Shown: one piece after another, positions 39,383 to 49,100 of the stretch
How positions within the stretch are numbered: position 1 is the first letter of the stretch
Layout: every line of letters starts with the position of its first letter
From: Pseudooctadecabacter sp.
Lineage (GTDB): Bacteria > Pseudomonadota > Alphaproteobacteria > Rhodobacterales > Rhodobacteraceae
DNA: 64,000 bases
NCBI RefSeq assembly: GCF_020627745.1
Contig: NZ_JAHDGE010000001.1
Location: forward strand, 125,034 to 189,033
Reading direction: 5' to 3'
Notes under the pieces: generated by a model
The model's input: the letters and a program-made list of their open reading frames with translations, nothing else
What the model was told of the DNA's origin: nothing
The model's database searches: none
Program-made: the position numbers and the translations under genes

Positions 39383-39853
39383 CTATTTATATACGATTTC
39401 GAGGATCTCGTATGATTTCTCACCACCGGGCGTGCGCACTTCGACGCTGTCGCCCTCTTCCTTGCCAATCAGGGCCCGCGCAATGGGGGATTTGATGTTG
39501 AGCTTGCCGTTCTCGATGTCGGCCTCGTATTCGCCCACGATCTGATAGGTCTTTTCCTCGTCCGTGTCTTCATCGACCAGCGTGACATGGGCGCCGAACT
39601 TCACAGCCCCCGACAGTTTGGACGGGTCGATCACATCCGCCAGCGAAATCGCACCCTCAAGTTCCTTCACACGGCCCTCGATGAAAGACTGCTTTTCCTT
39701 GGCGGAATGATATTCGGCATTCTCGGACAGATCGCCATGTTCGCGCGCCTCGGAAATCGCTCGGATAATCGCGGGGCGCTCAACCGACTTCAGATGCTTC
39801 AGTTCGGCATCCAGTTTGTCAAACCCGGCCCGTGTCAGCGGTATTTTGTCCAT
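39383..39853 (-). CDS. greA: Transcription elongation factor GreA
   Basis: [62 protein letters not shown]. Confidence 0.97.
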   Translation of the reverse strand: MDKIPLTRAGFDKLDAELKHLKSVERPAIIRAISEAREHGDLSENAEYHSAKEKQSFIEGRVKELEGAISLADVIDPSKLSGAVKFGAHVTLVDEDTDEEKTYQIVGEYEADIENGKLNIKSPIARALIGKEEGDSVEVRTPGGEKSYEILEIVYK

Positions 39854-40001
39854 GTCAGGCATCCTGCGGTGCTGTTTCTCAAGTGCTCTTGCATAACCCG
39901 TGTGGCTGAGAACCCTCAAGGGGGTAGACAGCCCCATCGGCCTTTATTTGCGGACGCCACGTTTCGGTCGCGGGGGCGCAATTTTATGTCGCGCCAAGAT
40001 T

Positions 40002-40015
40002 GCTGCATGCGCAGC
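40002..40015. promoter_or_regulatory. TGC-rich inverted repeat GCTGC-ATGC-GCAGC upstream of the ETF-QO gene
   Basis: Perfect 5-bp arms; contains CTGC-N4-GCAG. Confidence 0.4.
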
Positions 40016-40068
40016 GTTGGGATATGCAGACACCGGTAAATTGACCCGTGTAGCCAAGGGAGCGGAAC

Positions 40069-41715
40069 ATGGCCGAGATTGAACGCGAATCAATGGAATA
40101 CGACGTCGTCATCGTGGGCGCAGGCCCCGCTGGCCTGTCTGCGGCGATCCGTCTGAAACAGCTGGATGCGGACCTGAACGTTGTGGTTCTTGAAAAAGGG
40201 TCCGAAGTGGGCGCGCACATCCTGTCCGGCGCGGTGCTGGACCCTGTGGGCCTGAACACGCTGATCCCCGACTGGAAAGAAAAAGGCGCGCCGCTGAACG
40301 TGCCGGTGAAATCCGACAAGTTCTATCTGCTGGGCGAGGCCGGCCAGCTGCCGATCCCGACGTTCCCCATGCCGCCGCTGATGAACAACCACGGCAACTA
40401 TATCGTCTCCATGGGCAATGTCTGCCGCTGGATGGCTGAACAAGCCGAAGAACTTGGGGTCGAGATTTTCCCAGGCATGTCGTGTTCCGAACTGGTCTAT
40501 GGCGACAATGGCGAAGTCAAAGGCGTCGTCGCCGGTGTCTTCGGCCTTGAGGCCGATGGCACCATCGGCCCCGACACCGAACCGGGCATGGAGTTGCACG
40601 GCAAATACGTGTTCCTCAGCGAAGGCGTACGCGGGTCGCTGTCTAAAGAGGTCATCGCAAAGTACGAGTTGGACAAAGATGCAGAGCCGCAGAAATACGG
40701 CATCGGCATGAAGGAAATCTGGGAAATCGACCCCGACAAACACAAGGAAGGCGCGGTTTTCCACTCCCTCGGCTGGCCCTTGGGCGGAAACGCGGCGGGC
40801 GGATCGTTCATCTATCACGCCGAAAACAACCAGATCTTTATCGGTCTGGTCACCGCGCTGAACTACAAAAACCCGCATGTCTTCCCCTACATGGAATTCC
40901 AGCGGTTCAAGCATCACCCCATGGTGCAAAAGCTGCTTGAGGGCGGCAAACGTGTGGCCTACGGCGCGCGCGCCATTGCACAGGGCGGCTATCAGTCCAT
41001 GCCAAAGGCCAGCTTCCCCGGTGGGGCACTGTTGGGCTGTTCCGTGGGCCTCGTGAACGTGCCGCGCATCAAGGGCAACCACAACGCAATGCTGTCCGGC
41101 ATCGCCGCGGCTGAGGCCGCGCACAAAGCCATCGGCGAAGGCCGCGCCAGCGATGAGTTGACCGAGTATAACGACGAGCTGAAATCCGGCCCCGTCGGCA
41201 AAGACCTGTACAAAGTGCGCAACGTCAAGCCGTTTCAGTCCAACAACGGTGTGTTGGGCGCGCTGGGTCTGGGTGGCTTCGATATGTGGACAAACACCTT
41301 TGGCTTTTCGCTGTTCGGGACCAAAAAGCACGGCAAATCCGATGCCGCCGCGACCGAAAAGGCATCCAAGCACAAGCCGATCGATTACCCCAAACCCGAT
41401 GGCAAGATCAGCTTTGACCGCCTGACGAACGTGTCCTTCAGCTTCACCAACCATGAGGAAAGCCAGCCTGCCCACCTTAAGCTGAAAGACCCGTCCATCC
41501 CCGTGGCCGTGAACCTGCCGGAATACGCTGGCCCCTCGGCCCGCTATTGCCCCGCAGGTGTCTATGAATTTGTGGGCGAAGGGGCCGACACCAAGTTCCA
41601 GATCAATTTCCAGAACTGTGTCCACTGCAAAACCTGCGATATCAAGGACCCCAGCCAGAACATCAACTGGACGGTTCCGCAGGGTGGCGACGGGCCGAAC
41701 TACCCGAATATGTAA
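40069..41715 (+). CDS. Electron transfer flavoprotein-ubiquinone oxidoreductase
   Basis: YDVVIVGAGPAGLSAAIRLKQL; NCVHCKTCDIKDPSQNINWTVPQGGDGPNYPNM. Confidence 0.97.
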   Translation: MAEIERESMEYDVVIVGAGPAGLSAAIRLKQLDADLNVVVLEKGSEVGAHILSGAVLDPVGLNTLIPDWKEKGAPLNVPVKSDKFYLLGEAGQLPIPTFPMPPLMNNHGNYIVSMGNVCRWMAEQAEELGVEIFPGMSCSELVYGDNGEVKGVVAGVFGLEADGTIGPDTEPGMELHGKYVFLSEGVRGSLSKEVIAKYELDKDAEPQKYGIGMKEIWEIDPDKHKEGAVFHSLGWPLGGNAAGGSFIYHAENNQIFIGLVTALNYKNPHVFPYMEFQRFKHHPMVQKLLEGGKRVAYGARAIAQGGYQSMPKASFPGGALLGCSVGLVNVPRIKGNHNAMLSGIAAAEAAHKAIGEGRASDELTEYNDELKSGPVGKDLYKVRNVKPFQSNNGVLGALGLGGFDMWTNTFGFSLFGTKKHGKSDAAATEKASKHKPIDYPKPDGKISFDRLTNVSFSFTNHEESQPAHLKLKDPSIPVAVNLPEYAGPSARYCPAGVYEFVGEGADTKFQINFQNCVHCKTCDIKDPSQNINWTVPQGGDGPNYPNM

Positions 41716-41732
41716 ATCCTGCTGATCGGATC

Positions 41733-41762
41733 AAAGGGGCCTCGCACTGCGGGGCCCTTTTT
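41733..41762 (+). terminator. Rho-independent terminator after the ETF-QO gene
   Basis: AAAGGGGCCTCGCACTGCGGGGCCCTTTTT: paired GGG(G)CCUCG/CGGGGCCC followed by T-run. Confidence 0.8.
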
Positions 41763-41886
41763 CGTGGGGTCGGGGCGGGACAGATTGCCCCACCGGGTCG
41801 CAACAACCCGCCCACCGGATAAATTGTTATTTGATCCTGTGATTCCCACCTCCTAGGCTGGCCGGAGCCGAAGAAGGGAATCCGTT

Positions 41887-43605
41887 TTGACACTCCGACC
41901 GCTCCGATTGTTTTGCTCTACTGCTATTGTGGCCGTGGTCGGCTTCGCCACGCCCACCCTTGCCGACACCGATGCCGGGTCCTATCTGGCGGCGCGTCAG
42001 GCCGGAATTCTGGGCGATTACGCAGCGGCGGCGGATTATTTCCAGAATGCCCTGATTGCGGACCCCAACAACACCACCCTGATGCAGCAGACCCTGACGT
42101 CCTATCTGGGCAGCGGGGAGGTTCAATCCGCCGCCGAAATCGGCCGTGCCTTGAACAAGACCGGCGGGGACAATCAGGTCGCCAATATTGCGATCATGGC
42201 GCAGGCCGCCCGCAACGGCACGTGGGGCACGATTTTTGACATGCTTGAAGCGGGGCATGAGGTCGGCCCCCTTCTGGATGGGCTGGGGCAGGCATGGGCC
42301 TATGTGGGGCTGGGTCAGATGGACCGCGCGCTGATGTCCTTTGACGAGGTGATCGACACCCCCGGCCTGCGCAACTTCGGCCAGCAACACAAGGCCATGG
42401 CATTGACCATCATGGGCGATTTTGCCGCTGCCGACGCCATCTATTCCCTGCCGCCCAACGAAGGCATCGTGCCGACCCGCGGGTCGGTGTCTGCGCATCT
42501 GCAAATCCTGTGCCGCTTGGGTGAATTCGACAAGGCGCGCGGCATCGTCACCCGCGCCTTCGGGTCCGATGTGGACCCCGAAATCGCAGCGATCCGCAAT
42601 GCGATCGAGGCCGGCGAAGTGCCCGTTCTGGACACCATGGTGTCCAATCCCGCCGAAGGCCTCGCCTATGCCTTCAAAAGCCTGTCCGACATCCTGCAGG
42701 GGGAGGCCAATGAGAGCTATCTTCTGCTTTATGCGCAGGCTGCACGACATATCGCGCCACAGGACGCCGACACGCATATTGCCGCTGCGCGGCTGCTGAA
42801 TGCGCTTGGCCAGCACGCAGACGCAGCCCAGACCTTTGCGCAGGTGCTGACGGACGATCCGGCCTTTCCCAATGCCGAACTGGGCCGCGCAGAGGCGCTG
42901 CGGCTGGACGGACGGCACGATCAGGCGATCGAGGTTCTGACCCAACTGACGCGCAGCCATCCGGACATGCCGCTGGCCTATGCGTCGCTGGGCGATGTCT
43001 ACCGCCAGCAACAGGATTACACCGCCGCCAATGCCGCCTATGACGCAGCCCTTGATGTCTATGCCGATGATGCCTCGATCCGCTGGTGGCTGCATTATTC
43101 ACGCGGGATGACCCACGAACGGCTTGATCAGTGGGACGCGGCCGAGGCTGATTTCCGCCGCGCGCTGGACCTCAACCCCGGCAATCCGTCGGTCCTGAAC
43201 TACCTTGGCTATTCGCTGGTCGACCGTGGTCAGCAGTACGACGAAGCCCTGCAGATGATCGAAGACGCCGCCGAGGCACGGCCCGACAGCGGCGCAATCA
43301 TCGACAGCCTTGGGTGGGTCTACTACAAACTGGGCCGCTATCAGGACGCGGTGACGCCCATGGAACGTGCGGTGGAACTGGAGCCCAATGATCCGGTCAT
43401 CAGTGACCATCTGGGAGACGTCTACTGGCAAGTCGGACGCGAGGTTGAGGCCCGTTTCCAATGGGCCCGCGCCCTGTCCTTTGGCCCCGAAGAGGGTGAG
43501 GCCGACCGCATCCGTCGCAAGCTGAATGTGGGCCTTGATGCGGTCTACGCCGAAGAGGGCGTGACCCCCACCCCGGCGGTCGAGGTCGCCAATGACACCA
43601 ACTGA
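41887..43605 (+). CDS. Tetratricopeptide repeat protein, exported
   Basis: Signal peptide; multiple TPR motifs (DYAAAADYFQNALIADPNN; QWDAAEADFRRALDLNPGNPSVLNYLGYSLVDRG). Confidence 0.9.
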   Translation: MTLRPLRLFCSTAIVAVVGFATPTLADTDAGSYLAARQAGILGDYAAAADYFQNALIADPNNTTLMQQTLTSYLGSGEVQSAAEIGRALNKTGGDNQVANIAIMAQAARNGTWGTIFDMLEAGHEVGPLLDGLGQAWAYVGLGQMDRALMSFDEVIDTPGLRNFGQQHKAMALTIMGDFAAADAIYSLPPNEGIVPTRGSVSAHLQILCRLGEFDKARGIVTRAFGSDVDPEIAAIRNAIEAGEVPVLDTMVSNPAEGLAYAFKSLSDILQGEANESYLLLYAQAARHIAPQDADTHIAAARLLNALGQHADAAQTFAQVLTDDPAFPNAELGRAEALRLDGRHDQAIEVLTQLTRSHPDMPLAYASLGDVYRQQQDYTAANAAYDAALDVYADDASIRWWLHYSRGMTHERLDQWDAAEADFRRALDLNPGNPSVLNYLGYSLVDRGQQYDEALQMIEDAAEARPDSGAIIDSLGWVYYKLGRYQDAVTPMERAVELEPNDPVISDHLGDVYWQVGREVEARFQWARALSFGPEEGEADRIRRKLNVGLDAVYAEEGVTPTPAVEVANDTN

Positions 43606-44449
43606 CGGCACGGTCACTGAACCGGCCTTTGCCAAGATCAACCTGACCCTGCATGTGACGGGTCAGCGGGATGACGGGTATCACCTGTTGGATTCCATGG
43701 TCATGTTCACCGCACTGGGGGATGAGATCACGGTTGCCCCAGCCGACAGGTTGAGCCTGACAATCGATGGCCCCTTCGCCGCAGGGCTGGACGCGGGGGA
43801 AGACAATCTGGTCCTCAAAGCCGCACGCAGCTTTGGTCTGGACCACGGGGCAGCGATCACCCTCACCAAACACCTGCCTGTCTCCTCGGGCATCGGGGGC
43901 GGGTCCGCCGATGCGGCGGCCACCCTGCGCGCCCTGTCGCAGCTTTGGGATGTGCCCCTGCCCGACGCGGCCACGCAACTGACGCTGGGCGCTGATGTGC
44001 CTGTGTGTATGACGGCTGATCTGACGCGGATGGAGGGCATAGGCGAAGACCTGACCCGCCTTGGTCCGGCCCCGATGCTCGATATGCTTTTGGTCAACCC
44101 CGGCGTTGGCGTGTCCACCAAAGCGGTGTTCGAAAGCCTTGCCAGCAAAACAAATGCGCCCATGACAGCCGATATGCCAGACCCGTTTGAAATGGACGAC
44201 TGGGTCAGCTGGCTGTCCGGTCAGCGCAACGATCTTGAGGCACCGGCGCGCACCCTCGCCCCTGAGATTGATGATGTTCTGACGTTGCTGGCCGATCAGC
44301 CGGGTTGCACCCTGTCCCGCATGTCCGGATCGGGTGCGACCTGTTTTGCAATTTTCGAAGATGCGGACAGCCGCGATATGGCAGCGGCGGCGATCACGTC
44401 ACAACGCCCGAACTGGTGGGTCGCGCCAACGGACGAAGCCCCTACCTGA
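43592..44449 (+). CDS. ispE: 4-diphosphocytidyl-2-C-methyl-D-erythritol kinase
   Basis: AFAKINLTLHVTGQRDDGYHLLDSMV; LPVSSGIGGGSADAAATLRAL; RMSGSGATCFAIF. Confidence 0.95.
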   Translation: MTPTDGTVTEPAFAKINLTLHVTGQRDDGYHLLDSMVMFTALGDEITVAPADRLSLTIDGPFAAGLDAGEDNLVLKAARSFGLDHGAAITLTKHLPVSSGIGGGSADAAATLRALSQLWDVPLPDAATQLTLGADVPVCMTADLTRMEGIGEDLTRLGPAPMLDMLLVNPGVGVSTKAVFESLASKTNAPMTADMPDPFEMDDWVSWLSGQRNDLEAPARTLAPEIDDVLTLLADQPGCTLSRMSGSGATCFAIFEDADSRDMAAAAITSQRPNWWVAPTDEAPT

Positions 44450-45440
44450 CCCGCGCAACCACGTAATCCGCCAGATCCAGCAGCATGGTTTTGATGTCAT
44501 GATCCGGCACCTGCGCAAGTGCCGCCTTGGCTTTGTCCATCCACGCCAGTGCCTCGGCCCGCGTCGCCTCAAGCGTGCCGTGTTTGACCATCAGGTCCAG
44601 CGCCATTTCCAGGTCGCCCTCCTCCTGGCGGCCCTTTTCGATGGTCCGCACCCAAAAGGCCCGTTCTTCCGCGTCAGCCAAAGCCACGGCCTTGATCACC
44701 GGCAGGGTCAGCTTGCGTTCGCGAAAATCATCCCCGATGTTTTTGCCCGTCGCATCCGTGCCTTGATAATCCAGCAGGTCGTCCACGATCTGGAACCCCA
44801 CGCCCAGCGCATCGCCGTAATCAAACAGCGCCTGCACCAGCGCCGCATCGCGCCCCGCAATCACGCCGCCCACTTCCATCGCCGCTGAGAAAAGCGCCGC
44901 CGTCTTGCCGCGCACGACCTTAAGATAGATGTCTTCCGTCGTGGCCAAATCCCGTGCTGCTGTCAGCTGCAACACCTCACCCTCGGCAATAGTGGCGGCC
45001 GCATTTGATAGGATGCGCAGAACCTCAAGCGATCCGGTTTCCGTCATCAACTGGAACGACCGCGCGAACAGGTAATCCCCCACCAGCACCGACGATGTGT
45101 TGTCCCACAACAGGTTCGCCGTGGGCCGCCCGCGCCGCTGTTCACTTTCATCGACCACATCGTCATGCAGCAAGGTCGCTGTGTGAATAAACTCCACCGT
45201 GGCAGCCAGATGCACGTGATAGGGCCCGTCATAGCCACACAGCTTTGCAGCCGCCAGCGTCAGCATCGGACGCAGACGTTTGCCGCCTGCCTCCACCAGA
45301 TGCGCCGTCACCTCGGGGATACGCGGCGCATGTTCTGATGCCATCCGGTCGCGGATCAGGGCGTTCACATCCGCCATTTCACCGGTCAGGGCAGCGGCCA
45401 GCCGTTCGTGCGGCTTCGTTGCGGCATGGTCGAGGCTCAT
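44442..45440 (-). CDS. Polyprenyl synthetase (octaprenyl/decaprenyl diphosphate synthase-like)
   Basis: GGKRLRPMLTLAAAKLCGYDG; HTATLLHDDVVDESEQRRGRPTAN; GFQIVDDLLDYQGTDATGKNIGDDFRERKLTLP. Confidence 0.94.
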   Translation of the reverse strand: MSLDHAATKPHERLAAALTGEMADVNALIRDRMASEHAPRIPEVTAHLVEAGGKRLRPMLTLAAAKLCGYDGPYHVHLAATVEFIHTATLLHDDVVDESEQRRGRPTANLLWDNTSSVLVGDYLFARSFQLMTETGSLEVLRILSNAAATIAEGEVLQLTAARDLATTEDIYLKVVRGKTAALFSAAMEVGGVIAGRDAALVQALFDYGDALGVGFQIVDDLLDYQGTDATGKNIGDDFRERKLTLPVIKAVALADAEERAFWVRTIEKGRQEEGDLEMALDLMVKHGTLEATRAEALAWMDKAKAALAQVPDHDIKTMLLDLADYVVARVR

Positions 45441-45494
45441 CACGGCTCCGTCAGTTGCTCGACAAAGGTGCGCATTCCACCTTATGTCAGGATC

Positions 45495-45710
45495 ATGAAA
45501 GAGCTTTTGCGCACCAATGACATCACCATCATCGCCTTCGCCAAGGCCCTTCTTCAAGGCGAGGATATAGAGGTGTTCGAGTTGGACGTAAACATGAGCA
45601 TCCTCGACGGGTCCTTGGGCATATTGCCACGCAGGCTGATGGTCCGGCGTGAGGATCACTTCGTGGCGACCTCCGTGATGAAAGCCAACAACATTGACCT
45701 TGGATTCTGA
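45495..45710 (+). CDS. DUF2007 domain protein
   Basis: MKELLRTNDITIIAFAKALLQGEDIEVFELDVNMSILDGSLGILPRRLMV. Confidence 0.85.
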   Translation: MKELLRTNDITIIAFAKALLQGEDIEVFELDVNMSILDGSLGILPRRLMVRREDHFVATSVMKANNIDLGF

Positions 45711-46455
45711 CACCACGCTGGACGCTTTCCTTGGCGGACGCCTGACGCTGGAACAACCCCGCAAGGGATACCGCGCAGGCGTTGATCCTGTGTTGCTCGC
45801 CGCGGCGGTGCCTGCACAGACGGGCGACACGGTGCTGGAACTGGGGTGTGGCACGGGGGCCGCCCTGTTGTGTCTGGGGGCACGGGTGCGTGAACTGGTG
45901 CTTCACGGGGTGGAAGTTCAGGCGCGCTACGCCGACCTGTGCCGCGCCAATGTGGCGCGCAACGGGATAGACGCGTCCATTCACACCACCGACCTGCGGC
46001 AGTTGCCCGACAACCTGCGCGCCCTGTCGTTTGACCACGTCATCGCCAATCCACCCTATTTCGACCGCACCCAAGGCAACCCCAGCACCGCGCCAGACAA
46101 GGACGTGGCCTTTGGCGGGGACACCAAGCTGGCCGATTGGGTCGATCAGGCGACACGGCGGCTGAAACCGCGCGGGCGGCTGACCATGATCCAGAAGGCG
46201 CACCGTCTGGCCGATCTTTTGACCGCAATCGACAGCCGTCTGGGATCGGTCGTTGTGACGCCCATCACAGGGCGTGAAGGGCGCGATGCCGACCGTGTTT
46301 TGGTGCGTGCCAAAAAAGGCGGCCGTGCGGCGTTTCGCCTGACAGCGCCGGTTTATTTGCACGAAGGCCCCGCCCATGTGCGGGACGGCGAAGACTATCG
46401 CCCCGAAATTGTTAAGATTTTGCGCAACGGCGCATCTTTCCCCACGCGCGATTAA
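45694..46455 (+). CDS. tRNA1(Val) adenine N6-methyltransferase-like SAM methyltransferase
   Basis: GVDPVLLAAAVPAQTGDTVLELGCGTGAALLCL...FDHVIANPPYF. Confidence 0.88.
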   Translation: MTLDSDTTLDAFLGGRLTLEQPRKGYRAGVDPVLLAAAVPAQTGDTVLELGCGTGAALLCLGARVRELVLHGVEVQARYADLCRANVARNGIDASIHTTDLRQLPDNLRALSFDHVIANPPYFDRTQGNPSTAPDKDVAFGGDTKLADWVDQATRRLKPRGRLTMIQKAHRLADLLTAIDSRLGSVVVTPITGREGRDADRVLVRAKKGGRAAFRLTAPVYLHEGPAHVRDGEDYRPEIVKILRNGASFPTRD

Positions 46456-46572
46456 TCTTTTCGCAACACTTTCTGCGCGATCATCGAGCTATGTCATATG
46501 CTGCCCTGCGGCGTGACTCGGACCGCAGAGTGTGATCCGATGACATATACATCAACATTACGGAGGATACCC

Positions 46573-46740
46573 ATGAGCTTGACGTCCCACCTTCAGGAAC
46601 TCAAGAAGAAGCACGAATCCCTCTCCAATGCCGTCGAAGTGGCCCAACGAAGCCCCGGCGTTGATGACCTTGAGATTTCGCGTCTCAAGAAACAAAAACT
46701 CCACATCAAAGAAGAAATCACGCGCCTGTCCGCAGGCTAA
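46573..46740 (+). CDS. DUF465 (YdcH-like) protein
   Basis: MSLTSHLQELKKKHESLSNAVEVAQRSPGVDDLEISRLKKQKLHIKEEITRLSAG; RBS GGAGGA. Confidence 0.88.
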   Translation: MSLTSHLQELKKKHESLSNAVEVAQRSPGVDDLEISRLKKQKLHIKEEITRLSAG

Positions 46741-46772
46741 GCGTTTGGCGTTGGCGTTTTGCGCCAGCGCCG

Positions 46773-47711
46773 TCAGCCCGCCTCGGCGGCCACCAGATCG
46801 CGCCCCTCTTCGAATACGCGCGACGCCTGAATTTCACTGAAAATCCAGTTTTTGAAAGCCGCCACATGGGGCCGCGTTTGCGTGCCCTCAGGGCAGATGA
46901 ACCGGAACTGCGCTTGCGTCAAAAGTCCGGTTTTGAACGGGGCCACCAACCGCCCCTGTTCCAACGCACGTGTGGCCAGCGACACCCGCCCCAACACCAC
47001 CCCCGCGCCCGAAATCGCCGTATCCAGCGCGTGATCGGCCTGACTGAACCGCAATCCAGACGTTGTATCAATGGAGATACCCGCCGCACGGCACCAAGCG
47101 GGCCAGTCGGTGGGCTGTTTGAAGAAGGTGATCGATTCGTCATGGATCAGCGGCGCCCCATCAAGTTTTTCTGGCGTATCGTACTTGGCCGCCAATTCTG
47201 GCGTCATCATCGGCGTCATCCATTCACGGATCAACGGTTCTGAAAAGACGCCTTCGTCATTGCCAAGCCCGAACCGGATCGCGACGTCCACCTCATCGCG
47301 GTCAAAGTCGATCAACCGCAAGCTGGCCGAAAAGCGCAGTTCAATCTCAGGGTGGGCCTGTGCGAATTCAAAAAGGCGCGGGGCCAGCCATTTTGACGTG
47401 AACGCAGGGCCAGCGGTGACAGTCAATGTCTTGTTATCGCTCAACCTTTGCGTATTTCGCCATGCCGCCGACAGGGCCGCGAACCCGTCCGTCACACCGG
47501 GCGCCAAGGCGCGCCCTGCCTCCGTCAGTTCCACCGCACGGTTTAGACGGTGAAACACGGGATGGCCCAAATGGTCCTCCAACGACTTGATCTGGAACGA
47601 CAAGGCGGCAGGTGTGACGTTCAATTCTGCCGCAGCCTTCGCAAACGACAGGTGGCGGGCAGCGGCCTCAAAGGCGCGCAGGGCGGTCAGCGGGGGCAAA
47701 CGGTCAGACAT
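46773..47711 (-). CDS. LysR family transcriptional regulator (GcvA-like)
   Basis: LPPLTALRAFEAAARHLSFAKAAAELNVTPAALSFQIKSLEDHLGHPVFHRLNRAVELTEAG. Confidence 0.95.
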   Translation of the reverse strand: MSDRLPPLTALRAFEAAARHLSFAKAAAELNVTPAALSFQIKSLEDHLGHPVFHRLNRAVELTEAGRALAPGVTDGFAALSAAWRNTQRLSDNKTLTVTAGPAFTSKWLAPRLFEFAQAHPEIELRFSASLRLIDFDRDEVDVAIRFGLGNDEGVFSEPLIREWMTPMMTPELAAKYDTPEKLDGAPLIHDESITFFKQPTDWPAWCRAAGISIDTTSGLRFSQADHALDTAISGAGVVLGRVSLATRALEQGRLVAPFKTGLLTQAQFRFICPEGTQTRPHVAAFKNWIFSEIQASRVFEEGRDLVAAEAG

Positions 47712-47820
47712 CTCACATAAGTATATCTTAACTGAACCGCTGGAAAGTCTCGTTTGTCAGATCGCCCGATGAACGCCATTTTAGGGTCAGACACCAAAAC
47801 ACCTTTTAGAGGATCACGAT

Positions 47821-47919
47821 ATGTTCGAAGCAACCACAAACGCCCGCACCCGCGACGCCATCCGCACAGCCCACGCCCAGCGCGGCGCGGTTCTGCGCGG
47901 CCTGTTCCGCCGCAAATAA
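47821..47919 (+). CDS. Putative 32-aa Arg-rich small protein
   Basis: Direct translation MFEATTNARTRDAIRTAHAQRGAVLRGLFRRK*; RBS-like AGAGGA upstream; followed by stem-loop. Confidence 0.5.
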   Translation: MFEATTNARTRDAIRTAHAQRGAVLRGLFRRK

Positions 47920-47963
47920 CGCTCCGGCAGGCTTAGGTCTCCGACCCGTCCAGCCGAACGCAA

Positions 47964-47994
47964 ACGGGCCGATCCAGCAAGGGGGTCGGCCCGT
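47964..47994. other. Strong stem-loop after first small ORF
   Basis: ACGGGCCGATCC / GGGTCGGCCCGT inverted repeat (one G-U), no T-run. Confidence 0.65.
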
Positions 47995-48114
47995 CTGTCA
48001 TCCAGACTTGCAGAATCCGCAACGCAGGCTTGCGACCTCGGCGGTTTTCGCACGACGTGCATCCGCGTATTCAATCCCCATGGGAGGAGACCACGCCACG
48101 CATAGGATGGACCC

Positions 48115-48222
48115 ATGTACGACCAACTGACACCTGCCCAAGTCGACCGCATCATCGCCCAAGCCCGCAGCCAGCGCGCAGGCGCATTCGGCCGGATGAT
48201 GGCAAACCTGTTCCGCCGCTAA
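48115..48222 (+). CDS. Putative 35-aa Arg-rich small protein
   Basis: Direct translation MYDQLTPAQVDRIIAQARSQRAGAFGRMMANLFRR*; AGGA upstream; followed by strong terminator. Confidence 0.5.
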   Translation: MYDQLTPAQVDRIIAQARSQRAGAFGRMMANLFRR

Positions 48223-48238
48223 TTCGGTCGGACAACGC

Positions 48239-48268
48239 AAAAAGGGCGGGGTTAATCCCCGCCCTTTT
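48239..48268. terminator. Bidirectional rho-independent terminator between the small ORF and phaB
   Basis: AAAAGGGCGGGG-TTAAT-CCCCGCCCTTTT perfect inverted repeat. Confidence 0.9.
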
Positions 48269-48288
48269 GTCATTCTGGCGTCTGAATA

Positions 48289-49011
48289 TCAGACGAAGAA
48301 CTGCGCACCGTTGGCCGAAATGGTCGACCCGTTGATGAACCCGCTTTCGTCGGAGGCAAGGAACGCCACACAACGTGCGATTTCCTCAGGCTCCCCCAAA
48401 CGACCGGCAGGGATCTGGCTGATGATGCTTTCACGTACCTTTTCAGGCACCGCCATCACCATTTCCGTGGCGATGTAGCCAGGGCAGATCGCGTTTGCGG
48501 TGATCCCCGCACGCGCGCCTTCCTGCGCCAAGGACTTCACGATCCCCAGATCACCGGCCTTCGTCGCGGCATAGTTCACCTGCGCGAACTGGCCTTTTTG
48601 ACCGTTGATCGACGAAATGACGATGACGCGGCCGAACTTGCGTTCGCGCATGCCGGGCCAGATCGGGTGCACGGTGTTGAACACGCCGGTCAGGTTCGTG
48701 TCGATCACTTGGTGCCACTGGTCCGGCGTCATTTTGTGGAAAGGCGCATCGCGGGTGATGCCTGCGTTGGCGACCACAACCTCAATCGGGCCCAAATCGG
48801 CCTCAACCTGTTCCAGCCCCGCTTTGGAACTGTCGTAGTCCGCGACGTTCCACTTGTAGGTCTTGATGCCGGTTTCTTCGGTAAACTTCGCGGCGGCTTC
48901 GTCGTTGCCCGCGTAGGTCGCCGCAACGGTGTACCCGTCCGCCTTGAGCTTTTTCGAAATGGCCTCACCGATACCGCGGCTACCGCCGGTGACGAGTGCT
49001 ACACGTCCCAT
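48289..49011 (-). CDS. phaB: Acetoacetyl-CoA reductase
   Basis: MGRVALVTGGSRGIGEAISKKLKADGYTVAATYAGND; NAGITRDAPFHKMTPDQWHQVIDTNLTGVFN; next to phaA. Confidence 0.94.
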   Translation of the reverse strand: MGRVALVTGGSRGIGEAISKKLKADGYTVAATYAGNDEAAAKFTEETGIKTYKWNVADYDSSKAGLEQVEADLGPIEVVVANAGITRDAPFHKMTPDQWHQVIDTNLTGVFNTVHPIWPGMRERKFGRVIVISSINGQKGQFAQVNYAATKAGDLGIVKSLAQEGARAGITANAICPGYIATEMVMAVPEKVRESIISQIPAGRLGEPEEIARCVAFLASDESGFINGSTISANGAQFFV

Positions 49012-49100
49012 GGTCTTCTCCTTCAAACAGTCTGTTTGGTAATTTCATTATACCCGAATAAACCCGTGCGCAACTTTATTGCGCACGGGACGTGACGTTA

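Noticed and set aside
40090-41625. 511-aa minus-strand ORF
   Set aside because: Antisense to ETF-QO; no recognisable motifs
41827-43095. 422-aa minus-strand ORF
   Set aside because: Antisense to the TPR protein
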